A DNA stretch of 64,000 nt from Microcosmobacter mediterraneus (GTDB taxonomy: Bacteria; Bacteroidota; Bacteroidia; Flavobacteriales; Flavobacteriaceae), in assembly GCF_031846265.1 (NCBI RefSeq), contig NZ_JAVRIA010000005.1, positions 181,356-245,355 on the forward strand, in the 5' to 3' direction. How positions within the stretch are numbered: the stretch's first letter is position 1; the number at the start of each line of letters is the position of its first letter. The notes below the pieces were generated by a model. That model made no database searches. It was not told where the DNA came from and saw only the letters and a program-made list of their open reading frames with translations. Of this stretch, positions 34,677-42,696 are shown one piece after another. Made by a program: the position numbers and the translations under genes.

Positions 34677-35962
34677 TGAATTATCAAAGAAGCAGTGCCT
34701 TATTTAAAGAGGCGGAACAGTATATTCCTGGTGGTGTAAATTCTCCAGTAAGGGCTTTTAAAGCTGTTGGAGGTACACCAATTTTCGCAAAGCGTGCTCA
34801 AGGTGCTTACGTTTATGATGAAGACGATAATAGGTACATTGATTATATTAATTCTTGGGGACCAATGATTTTGGGTCATGCTTTTAAGCCAGTTGTAGAT
34901 GCAGTAATTAATCGCACAAAACAAGGCACTTCTTTTGGTATTCCAACGGCTTTAGAGACAGAAATTGCAAAACTTGCGGTTAGTATGGTGCCAAATATTG
35001 ATAAGATTAGGTTTGTGAATTCTGGTACCGAAGCTTGTATGAGCGCAGTGAGGTTAGCAAGAGGATTTACAAAAAAAGATAAAATTATAAAATTTGCTGG
35101 TTGTTATCATGGCCATAGTGATGCCTTTTTAATACAAGCAGGAAGTGGAGCAGTAACTTTTGGGAGTCCAAATAGTCCTGGTGTAACTAAAGGTACAGCA
35201 AAAGATACTTTACTAGCAAATTATAATGCTATTGATAGTGTAAAATCCCTGTTAGCAGCAAATAAAGATGAAATAGCCTGTGTTATTATTGAGCCTGTTG
35301 CCGGAAATATGGGTTGTATACCACCTAAGGCTAATTTTCTCAAAGATTTAAGAATGTTATGTGATACACATAATATTGTTCTGATTTTTGATGAAGTTAT
35401 GACTGGTTTTAGATTAGCTAAAGGAGGCGCTCAAGAATTATTTAATGTCAATGCTGATATCGTTTGCTTCGGAAAGGTTATAGGAGGAGGTCTGCCAGTA
35501 GGTGCTTTTGCTGCACGCCATGACATAATGAATTGTTTAGCGCCTTTAGGACCTGTGTATCAAGCAGGAACTTTAAGTGGAAATCCGCTTGCTATGGCAG
35601 CTGGATTAGAAATGTTAAAAGCTTTGAATTCTGACCAAGCCATTTTTAATAGACTAGAAGAGAAAACAAAATATCTTCATAAAGGTATTGAAAAAGTCTT
35701 AAGAAATCATGCTATAACCCATACGATTAATCGATTAGGCTCTATGATATCTGTTCATTTTGCTGAAGATGAGGTTGTAGATTTTGAAACTGCTGCTTTA
35801 GGTAATAATGATAGATTTAAACAGTTTTTTCATGGTATGTTAAACGAAGGTATTTATATAGCTCCAAGTGCTTTTGAAACCTGGTTTATATCTGATGCTC
35901 TAACTTATGAAGATTTGGATTTTACGATAGCTGCTGTAAAAAATGTTGTGAAAAGGCTATAA
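34676..35962 (+). CDS. hemL: Glutamate-1-semialdehyde 2,1-aminomutase
   Basis: Makes 5-aminolevulinate from glutamate-1-semialdehyde in the C5 heme pathway. The 428-aa length is typical. Conserved segments are EAEQYIPGGVNSPVRAFKAV near the start, FVNSGTEACMSAVRLARGFT (about 114-133), the metal/PLP region KFAGCYHGHSDAFL and the PLP lysine in CFGKVIGGGLPVGAFAA (near 265). It starts in the stop codon of the glucosaminidase gene and ends the operon at a clear terminator. Confidence 0.96.
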   Translation: MNYQRSSALFKEAEQYIPGGVNSPVRAFKAVGGTPIFAKRAQGAYVYDEDDNRYIDYINSWGPMILGHAFKPVVDAVINRTKQGTSFGIPTALETEIAKLAVSMVPNIDKIRFVNSGTEACMSAVRLARGFTKKDKIIKFAGCYHGHSDAFLIQAGSGAVTFGSPNSPGVTKGTAKDTLLANYNAIDSVKSLLAANKDEIACVIIEPVAGNMGCIPPKANFLKDLRMLCDTHNIVLIFDEVMTGFRLAKGGAQELFNVNADIVCFGKVIGGGLPVGAFAARHDIMNCLAPLGPVYQAGTLSGNPLAMAAGLEMLKALNSDQAIFNRLEEKTKYLHKGIEKVLRNHAITHTINRLGSMISVHFAEDEVVDFETAALGNNDRFKQFFHGMLNEGIYIAPSAFETWFISDALTYEDLDFTIAAVKNVVKRL

Positions 35963-35964
35963 AA

Positions 35965-35987
35965 AAAGGCAGTATAAAACTGCCTTT
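35965..35987 (+). terminator. Terminator after hemL
   Basis: Perfect 8-bp stem AAAGGCAG (35965-35972) with CTGCCTTT (35980-35987) and a 7-base loop, flanked by A and T runs. It is placed to also serve the convergent small gene. Confidence 0.8.
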
Positions 35988-36011
35988 AATATATAAATTA
36001 AATAATTTAGT

Positions 36012-36335
36012 CTAATCTAATTTTGCTTTTTTAAACGCTTGAAATTGCTCTTCGGTTAAAATTTCTTTTAAACGTTCATCCACGTATTTAGAGATTTTTG
36101 TTAAGCGTTGTTCAGCTATTTCTGGAGTAGAGGCTTCTCTACTTGCATATTTATAGTACTTAGTAAGCACAGCTACTACTTGTTCTCTTTGGTCTGCACT
36201 AAACTTAACAGTGCGTTTTAATTGCTCTGTTTTTTGATATGCTTTTTCTTTAAAAACGTTGTCTTGAGCAAAAGCATTTTGAGAACCAAAAGCTATTGCA
36301 AAAACAAAAAAGCAAAGTGTAATTATTTTTTTCAT
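36012..36335 (-). CDS. Small exported protein, Spy-like
   Basis: A 107-aa protein with a clear signal peptide (cleavage after NAFAQ, about residue 24) and a short helical mature part (KFSADQREQVVAVLTKYYKY, then LKEILTEEQFQAFKKAK). The helical layout and the LTEEQ...F motif near the end recall Spy/LTXXQ periplasmic chaperone-like proteins, but similarity is weak. Its neighbour 119 bases away on the same strand has the same layout, so the two may be old paralogues. Confidence 0.7.
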   Translation of the reverse strand: MKKIITLCFFVFAIAFGSQNAFAQDNVFKEKAYQKTEQLKRTVKFSADQREQVVAVLTKYYKYASREASTPEIAEQRLTKISKYVDERLKEILTEEQFQAFKKAKLD

Positions 36336-36394
36336 TATTCAGATTAATTTAGATTTTCAAGAAGTCTAAAATAAACATTTTTTTTTATCAAGCA

Positions 36395-36426
36395 GAAAAA
36401 AGGTGTTGAAAACCGTTCAACACCTT
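36395..36426 (-). terminator. Terminator after the second Spy-like gene
   Basis: Perfect 11-bp stem AAGGTGTTGAA (36400-36410) with TTCAACACCTT (36416-36426) and a 5-base loop; on the minus strand it is followed by a T-run. It separates the two small exported proteins into distinct transcripts. Confidence 0.82.
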
Positions 36427-36454
36427 AAAATTCTAGATTAATATTAAATACAGA

Positions 36455-36892
36455 TTAGGATCTTCTTTTCTGTTTTCCTTTTCTCTGGTGTTTTCCTTTT
36501 CTTTTAGTACTTCTTTCAAATTTTTTGTATTGTTCTTCATTTAATACGATTTTCATCTCTTTTTTAAAGGCAATTTGAGCATCTAAACGATCATTAGCCA
36601 TTTTTAACTTTTCATCTTTAGAAAGTTCCTTCTTTTCTTTACCTTTTAAGGATTCAGCTTTTTCTTTTCTTGCTTTTGTTTGTTCTAAAAGGAGAGCGTA
36701 TACTTTATCTTGTTGTGAGTCATCAAGATCTAGTCGCAAGGTCATGTGCTTTGTTTTTAGTTGTGCTAACTCTTCTGGATTCATGTCTTTGAACTGTTCC
36801 TTTCTCGTGTCATCTCCTCTTCTGTTATGATGTTCTTGAGCTATAGTTTGTAGGGATACAAAAGCAATAGCAATAATGATTAATTTTTTCAT
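36455..36892 (-). CDS. Basic exported protein, Spy/LTXXQ-like
   Basis: A 145-aa protein with a signal peptide (about residues 1-18, cleavage near TIAQ). The mature part is helical and very rich in Lys and Arg, ending in a basic tail (KHQRKGKQKRRS). The segments LDDSQQDKVYALLLEQTKAR and IVLNEEQYKKFE follow the Spy-like pattern, in which a 'deleted' LTxxQ repeat is read as LNEEQ. A periplasmic chaperone or metal/stress-response role is possible. There is a 139-base AT-rich gap to the divergent hydrolase gene, with no clear promoter. Confidence 0.72.
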   Translation of the reverse strand: MKKLIIIAIAFVSLQTIAQEHHNRRGDDTRKEQFKDMNPEELAQLKTKHMTLRLDLDDSQQDKVYALLLEQTKARKEKAESLKGKEKKELSKDEKLKMANDRLDAQIAFKKEMKIVLNEEQYKKFERSTKRKGKHQRKGKQKRRS

Positions 36893-37031
36893 GTAATGAT
36901 GTTTTTAATTTTTATTCTCTATTAAGACTTGCTAACTTTTACGAGGTTTAATTTGAAAATCAATTTTATAATTTGTTTAACAAAAAAATAGATCATTCAA
37001 TTTTTACTATCTTGTATCAATAACATAGTCT

Positions 37032-37910
37032 ATGGCATATTGGTTATCCACCATTGTATTAATTTTGAGTATTTATATTGCTATAAGTATAGCATTATAT
37101 TATCTGCAAGATTATATGCTATTTAAGCCAGAGAAACTTCCAAAAGACTTTCAGTTTAATTACGATAATCAAGAAACCAAAGAGTATAATTTAGAAACTA
37201 GAGATGGTGCTGTTATTAATGGGCTTCGATTTTTTCCTAAAGGTGAGAGTAAAGGTGTTGTATTATACTTAAAAGGAAATTCTAAGAGTATAAAAGGGTG
37301 GGGAAAGTTTGCTGTAGATTTCACAAGGCATGGTTATAATGTACTTATGGTAGATTATAGAGGTTTTGGTAAGAGTACTGGTAGACGTTCTCAAAAAGCA
37401 ATTAAAAGAGATTTGCAATTAGTCTACAATAAACTCAAAGAGATGACTACGGAAGATAGAATTATACTCTATGGTCGATCTTTAGGATCAGGTTTTGCGG
37501 CTAAATTAGCATCTATGAATAATCCTAAACTATTAATTCTGGATGCTCCATATTACAGTCTAACTAAGGTTACTGCTCGCTATGCACCATTTATGCCACT
37601 ATCATTATTAATGAAATATCCATTACCGACCTATAAATGGTTAAAGTACGTACAGTGTCCTATTCATATTATTCATGGTACACATGACAAGTTGATTCCT
37701 TATAAAACTAGTGTGAAATTATCCCAAATTAATCCCAAGCTAACCAAATTACATACAGTAATTGGTGGAGGTCATAAAAATTTGAATAATTTTGAATCGT
37801 ATCATAACATGTTAGATGATATCCTTAATTCGGAATCTAAAATCTTAGACCTTTCAACGACCAGCATTAATGTCATTCACTCCTCAAAAAAATCGAAAAC
37901 AAAGGCTTAA
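37032..37910 (+). CDS. Membrane-anchored alpha/beta hydrolase (first of tandem pair)
   Basis: A 292-aa serine hydrolase of the BEM46/FrsA-like group with one N-terminal membrane helix (about residues 5-27). The nucleophile elbow is YGRSLGSG. The preceding VLMVDYRGFGKSTG strand-turn, the acid loop HIIHGTHDKLIPY and the His in GGGHKNL complete the triad. Substrate is unknown. Its 3' end overlaps the next gene by 41 bases in another frame. The neighbour is clearly homologous, so the pair arose by tandem duplication. Confidence 0.88.
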   Translation: MAYWLSTIVLILSIYIAISIALYYLQDYMLFKPEKLPKDFQFNYDNQETKEYNLETRDGAVINGLRFFPKGESKGVVLYLKGNSKSIKGWGKFAVDFTRHGYNVLMVDYRGFGKSTGRRSQKAIKRDLQLVYNKLKEMTTEDRIILYGRSLGSGFAAKLASMNNPKLLILDAPYYSLTKVTARYAPFMPLSLLMKYPLPTYKWLKYVQCPIHIIHGTHDKLIPYKTSVKLSQINPKLTKLHTVIGGGHKNLNNFESYHNMLDDILNSESKILDLSTTSINVIHSSKKSKTKA

Positions 37911-38691
37911 AAAGGTAGCATTAATACTCCTTGCATTATATGTTATGATAGGAACTGCATTATATTTTATACAAGAAAAAATGATGTTTAGGCCAACAGT
38001 GCTAGAACAGAATTATCAGTTTCAATTTAATACATCTTTTGAAGAGGTTAATCTAAATGCTCAAGATGGAGCAATGATTAATGCTATTCATTTTAAAGCT
38101 AAAGATCCAAAAGGTGTTATCCTATATTTTCATGGAAATGCTGGTGATTTATCACGATGGGGAAAAATTACTGAGCGATTTGTAGATTATAACTATGATG
38201 TCTTTATCATGGATTATCGTACTTACGGAAAAAGTACTGGTAAATTAAGTGAAAAGGCTTTGTATCATGATGCCGAGTTATGTTACAATTACATTAATCA
38301 GTTTTATGCTTCTAAAGATGTGATAGTTTATGGACGTTCTCTAGGAACAGGTATTGCTGCCAATATAGCTTCAAAGCATGATGTAAAACAACTTATTTTA
38401 GAAACACCATATTATAGTATTGCTGACGTAGCTAAACATCGCTTTCCTATTTTTCCTGTTAAGCAATTACTTAAATACAAAATGCCAACGTATCAATTTT
38501 TAGAATCTGTTGATTGTCCTATTACCATTTTTCATGGTACAGACGATTATGTTGTGCCTTTTTCTTCTGGAAAAAAGCTAAAAGAAATCTCAAAACAATC
38601 CATTAATTTTATAGCTATTGAAGGAGGAAATCATAATAATCTAGCAGATTTTAAACTGTTCAATTCTGAAATAGAAAAAATTCTAAATTAA
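37870..38691 (+). CDS. Membrane-anchored alpha/beta hydrolase (second of tandem pair)
   Basis: A 273-aa paralogue of the preceding protein with the same plan: N-terminal membrane helix (about 17-35), IMDYRTYGKSTGKLS, nucleophile in YGRSLGTG, acid in FHGTDDYVVPF and His in EGGNHNNL. The ATG at 37870 lies inside the upstream gene and gives a short basic N-terminus (QKNRKQRLKK) before the helix, consistent with an N-in topology. An internal ATG is possible but would lose the basic flank. Confidence 0.87.
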   Translation: MSFTPQKNRKQRLKKVALILLALYVMIGTALYFIQEKMMFRPTVLEQNYQFQFNTSFEEVNLNAQDGAMINAIHFKAKDPKGVILYFHGNAGDLSRWGKITERFVDYNYDVFIMDYRTYGKSTGKLSEKALYHDAELCYNYINQFYASKDVIVYGRSLGTGIAANIASKHDVKQLILETPYYSIADVAKHRFPIFPVKQLLKYKMPTYQFLESVDCPITIFHGTDDYVVPFSSGKKLKEISKQSINFIAIEGGNHNNLADFKLFNSEIEKILN

Positions 38692-38721
38692 AAAAGGCTT
38701 CAAAATTAATTGAAGCCTTTT
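38692..38721. terminator. Bidirectional terminator, hydrolase pair / metalloprotease
   Basis: Perfect 12-bp stem AAAAGGCTTCAA (38692-38703) with TTGAAGCCTTTT (38710-38721) around a six-base AT loop, between two convergent genes. Confidence 0.85.
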
Positions 38722-38742
38722 GAGTATAATAATTCTTATGCT

Positions 38743-41244
38743 TTATCCATTAGGATTTAAAATAGCATCGATTCGTTCTACAATATCTCGTAAATGAACC
38801 TTACTCATTTGATCACTAGTTCTGCTAACTGCTGCTCTAGCATTACGTTGTAACGTGTTTAACTCTGCTCTTACAACAGCTCTTACATCAGATTGACTTG
38901 TGTTTAAAGGTGTAACTTTAACATAAGGACTAAATGTTCTGCCAGATTGATTTGGTGCAGTCATTAAAAATGCTAAACGATCAATGTGTGCACGTTGTAA
39001 ATTACGTCTGTACGTATCTATGGTTCTACCAGAACGAAGTTCTGACCAAACACCATTTCTAAGATCACGCATCATATCTAATAATTTATATGCATCGTTA
39101 CCATTCATGGTTTCATTCTCAATCATTCGAGCCATTTTACCAAGACTTAAAATATTATTTAAGGTTCTGGCTTGTGTGCTTCTAACACGCTCTACTGAGC
39201 CAACAAACTGTATACGATTAAATATGTTTTCATCAATGAGCCAATCTGGTGTTTTAAATAAGTTGTCGATAACAAATTCCAAGCAATTTTTCTGATGAGC
39301 TTTTGGAACATGTGTGTAAACAGCACCTTCTTGTTCAGCTGTTTTGTAATGCTCATATACACCACCAATATTGTTAGAAACGTGTCCCATATATCTATTA
39401 AATTGAGATACTACATGACCATACATTTCACCTAGATCGTCATAATCTTCTCCTGCTTCTGTAGTCCATTCTATTAGGTTAGGTACAATACGCTTTAAGT
39501 TTTTAATACCATAATCACTAGCTAAAATAGCATCATCACCAAGATCTTCTGTTTGCGAACTAGGATCTACAACATCACCAGCTTGCTGATGTCCAAAACG
39601 ATACATAGGATCTCCTGCATGATCTGTAATCCACTTATTCAATGTTGGTTTTTCGTCTTCTGCTGTTGCAGCGTCTAAAATAGGTCTATAACCCCATTCT
39701 ATAGCATGTTTATCGTAAACTCCAATATTTGGCATTAAGGCTACACCTTCATCACCTGGTTGCGCTACATAATTAAAACGTGCATAATCCATAATAGATG
39801 GTGCAGTACCATACTTACTAGTAAATTCAGCATCACGAAGTTTTTCAACAGGATAAGCAACACTACTTCCCATGTTATGAGGTAAACCTAAAGTATGACC
39901 TACTTCATGAGCAGATACAAACCGTATTAAACGACCCATTACTTCATCTTTAAATTCTGGGCTTCTAGCTTCAGGATTAATAGCTGCTGTTTGCACAAAG
40001 AACCAGCCTCTTAGTAAAGACATTACATTATGATACCAATTGATATCACTTTCTAAGATTTCACCTGATCTTGGATCAGAAACGTGAGGTCCATTAGCAT
40101 TTGGAATTGGCGATGCTAAATAACGTACCACTGAATAACGTACATCTTCTGGGCTCCATTCTGGATCTTCCATAATTGAAGGTGGATCTTTTGCAATGAT
40201 TGCATCTTTAAAACCAGCAGCTTCAAATGCTACTTGCCAATCTTCTATACCTTGTTTTATGTATTTGCGCCATTTCACAGGTGTGGCTCTATCAATATAA
40301 TAAACAATTTGTTTCTTTGGCACAACGAGTTCTCCTCGTCTAAATTTAGCCATATCTTCGTCTTTAACTTCTAATCTCCAACGGTCTAAATACGTTAGTG
40401 TTTTACTACGTTGATTTTCTTGACCATAATCTACTTGTCCACGAGCAAACCAACCAACACGTTCATCAAAATAACGACGTCTCATAGGTTCGCTAGGTAG
40501 TAAAACCATAGAGTTATTAATTTCTATAGAAATAGTTCCTGTACTAGAGTTAGAAGGAGGTCTCCCAGCAGCATACGTTTTTACATGACGTGCTTCTATA
40601 TTTTGAGGATAACTTTTAATGGATTCAATGAACGATTTTTCACCATCCATACGTGTTACTCTGTATTGTGTTCTTCTAAATTGAGGTAATCCAAGGGCTT
40701 TAACATCTTTATTGAATAGGTTGGTAGCATCAATTACTGTATTCATAGAGTCTTTACTGAAGGCTTTAATTGGGAACGTGTATAATACAGGTTCAAAATT
40801 AGAATTCATTACAGCTTCATGAACAGGTAATGAATCTGCTGCATAGACTTGATGCGAAACTACTCTAAGGATTACTTTTTTATCTTTCTTTTGCCAGCGA
40901 AGCACTTGAGTATTCTGTTTTCCTCCACCAAAACCAATACCATTGGCAGTTTTAGAAATACGTGTAACCATAAGCATTTCTCTTTCAAATAGAGAATCTG
41001 GGATTTCGTAAAAATACTTATCGTCTATTTTATGTACAGCAAATAAACCTTCGTCGGTTTTTGCCTCTTTTGTAATAACCTTACTGTAAGGTTGAATATC
41101 GTTTTTACCTGGCTTTTTTGCTGGTGGCTTAGCCATAGCTGTTGTTCCAGATTTTTTTGATTTACTTGCTTTCTTGGTTGTAGAACATGACAATACCAAG
41201 AATACAGAAGCTAAGAGTACTAGCTTTGCATTAAAATGTTTCAA
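38743..41244 (-). CDS. Zinc-dependent metalloprotease lipoprotein (DUF5117/DUF4953 type)
   Basis: An 833-aa lipoprotein with lipobox VLSC (Cys near residue 20) and a basic low-complexity linker. It has an N-terminal DUF5117-like domain (EMLMVTRISKTANGIGFGGG) and a metzincin-like catalytic region. The zinc motif HEVGHTLGLPH supplies H446, H450 and H456 with catalytic E447; a later SIMDYARFNYVAQPGD is the Met-turn. Length and order match the zinc-dependent metalloproteases common in Bacteroidota. It is probably exported and anchored in the envelope; the substrate is unknown. Confidence 0.92.
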   Translation of the reverse strand: MKHFNAKLVLLASVFLVLSCSTTKKASKSKKSGTTAMAKPPAKKPGKNDIQPYSKVITKEAKTDEGLFAVHKIDDKYFYEIPDSLFEREMLMVTRISKTANGIGFGGGKQNTQVLRWQKKDKKVILRVVSHQVYAADSLPVHEAVMNSNFEPVLYTFPIKAFSKDSMNTVIDATNLFNKDVKALGLPQFRRTQYRVTRMDGEKSFIESIKSYPQNIEARHVKTYAAGRPPSNSSTGTISIEINNSMVLLPSEPMRRRYFDERVGWFARGQVDYGQENQRSKTLTYLDRWRLEVKDEDMAKFRRGELVVPKKQIVYYIDRATPVKWRKYIKQGIEDWQVAFEAAGFKDAIIAKDPPSIMEDPEWSPEDVRYSVVRYLASPIPNANGPHVSDPRSGEILESDINWYHNVMSLLRGWFFVQTAAINPEARSPEFKDEVMGRLIRFVSAHEVGHTLGLPHNMGSSVAYPVEKLRDAEFTSKYGTAPSIMDYARFNYVAQPGDEGVALMPNIGVYDKHAIEWGYRPILDAATAEDEKPTLNKWITDHAGDPMYRFGHQQAGDVVDPSSQTEDLGDDAILASDYGIKNLKRIVPNLIEWTTEAGEDYDDLGEMYGHVVSQFNRYMGHVSNNIGGVYEHYKTAEQEGAVYTHVPKAHQKNCLEFVIDNLFKTPDWLIDENIFNRIQFVGSVERVRSTQARTLNNILSLGKMARMIENETMNGNDAYKLLDMMRDLRNGVWSELRSGRTIDTYRRNLQRAHIDRLAFLMTAPNQSGRTFSPYVKVTPLNTSQSDVRAVVRAELNTLQRNARAAVSRTSDQMSKVHLRDIVERIDAILNPNG

Positions 41245-41336
41245 AATTGTTGGTTTAAAAGTTAGAGCGTGAAATTAACGATTATAAGACCAACTTTAAA
41301 ACAACTAAGAACTTTTAATATTTCTTTAACGACTAA

Positions 41337-42590
41337 TTATAAGGTGTCTAAATACGCTTGTAATAGTTCTACACCTTCATCATGGATAGTAGTAGTTCCT
41401 ATAAATGGCATACTAAAACCAGGAATAAAATTACTGATTCGTGATTGAATACTAAAACGCTGATCAAAAATCTTAGAATCGTCAAAGGATGATTCAAAAT
41501 CTAAGCGTAAAGGTGATTGTGTTTCACAAAAACCGCCTTTGATATGACAATGTGCACATTGAATATCAAAATATGCTCTAGCTCTTTGTTCTAACGTGTA
41601 TGAATCGTCTGTCCAGACGGGAAGCGCTGAAACATTATCTGAAGACGATATACCTGTGATGTAATTTTCGTCAATAAATTGCTGTAATTGGTTAACACCA
41701 TTTTTTACAAAATTTAATGTTCTTAACCTTGGACCTATTGGTGTTATTTCATTAAAGGTTTGGTGACATGTAAAACAGTCTGTGTTAGACGGAATTTCAT
41801 AGTTAAGATTATTTATGTCACCTTCTGCATCTATCCAAGTTATTGGTACTACACTACCATCAAAATCTAGAACAGCGTCGGTTTGTGCATCATTCCACTT
41901 ATAATCTGCTGTTTCCCAAGAGCCTTCTATTTTAATAAGTAGTCTTGTTTCTATAATCTTTCTTCCTAAAGATAAATTACGTTCATCGTTGTTGTAAAAA
42001 AATGTTTTTGCAATAACTGTATTATCAGGAAAAATTGGGAGTCCATCATCTTCATATCCTAATGTAGTGCCTATAGGTAAAGCTATAAAACGATGCTTGT
42101 GCGCATAGTCAGAAAATAAAGGAGTACTTAGCTCATATTCAAAAGCATAAGGCGTTGGTGTTAGGTCTGCAAGATTTCCAGAGAATAAATTCAAATCTGA
42201 AAGATTAGTTAAAAACTGTGGAATCACAGGTGATGCTAGAGTTGTAAAACTTTTAACCTCTGACCACAAGCTTACGTTAGAAACATCACATGATGTCTGC
42301 ACATAGTAATCGTATGTAGTGTTCGCTGTTAATCCGGTTAATAAAAGTGAGTTTTCTGTGCTATTAATTGTAGTTCCTGATCCTTGTTCAAAACCAGATA
42401 ATCCGTATTCAACAGTAAAAGAATTTGTGTTGTTTAAATCGTCCCATGACAACGCTACGGAATCAAAAGTAATATTTGATTCTTCCAAGTTTATTGGGTT
42501 AACACACTGTGGCACCATGGCATCGTCATCATCACCACATGAGATTAATACCAATGCAAATAGGCAGATAAAAAAGTTAAATTTTTTCAT
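41337..42590 (-). CDS. Fibronectin-III plus diheme cytochrome-like lipoprotein
   Basis: The preferred start at 42590 (MKKFNFFICLFALVLISCGD) gives 417 aa and a lipobox LISC; a start 10 codons upstream would spoil the signal peptide. After an FN3 domain (about residues 25-120) comes a long region with two heme c sites, CFTCH (C272, C275, H276) and CAHCH (C345, C348, H349), as in the SO2930-type diheme cytochrome family. It may act in outer-membrane or extracellular electron transfer, or as a surface redox protein; its partner is unknown. It lies 92 bases upstream of the metalloprotease on the same strand. Confidence 0.82.
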   Translation of the reverse strand: MKKFNFFICLFALVLISCGDDDDAMVPQCVNPINLEESNITFDSVALSWDDLNNTNSFTVEYGLSGFEQGSGTTINSTENSLLLTGLTANTTYDYYVQTSCDVSNVSLWSEVKSFTTLASPVIPQFLTNLSDLNLFSGNLADLTPTPYAFEYELSTPLFSDYAHKHRFIALPIGTTLGYEDDGLPIFPDNTVIAKTFFYNNDERNLSLGRKIIETRLLIKIEGSWETADYKWNDAQTDAVLDFDGSVVPITWIDAEGDINNLNYEIPSNTDCFTCHQTFNEITPIGPRLRTLNFVKNGVNQLQQFIDENYITGISSSDNVSALPVWTDDSYTLEQRARAYFDIQCAHCHIKGGFCETQSPLRLDFESSFDDSKIFDQRFSIQSRISNFIPGFSMPFIGTTTIHDEGVELLQAYLDTL

Positions 42591-42696
42591 CGATTTGGTC
42601 TTTTTCTTTAAAAATAGCATGGCAAAATACTAAAATAGCTTGAATCTCCAAGAAGAATTCGATGAAATGGTGTATTGAATAGTGAACATGTTGGTA

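Noticed and set aside
42591..42620. Upstream start for the cytochrome-like lipoprotein
   Set aside because: Adds ten charged residues before an otherwise standard lipoprotein signal peptide.
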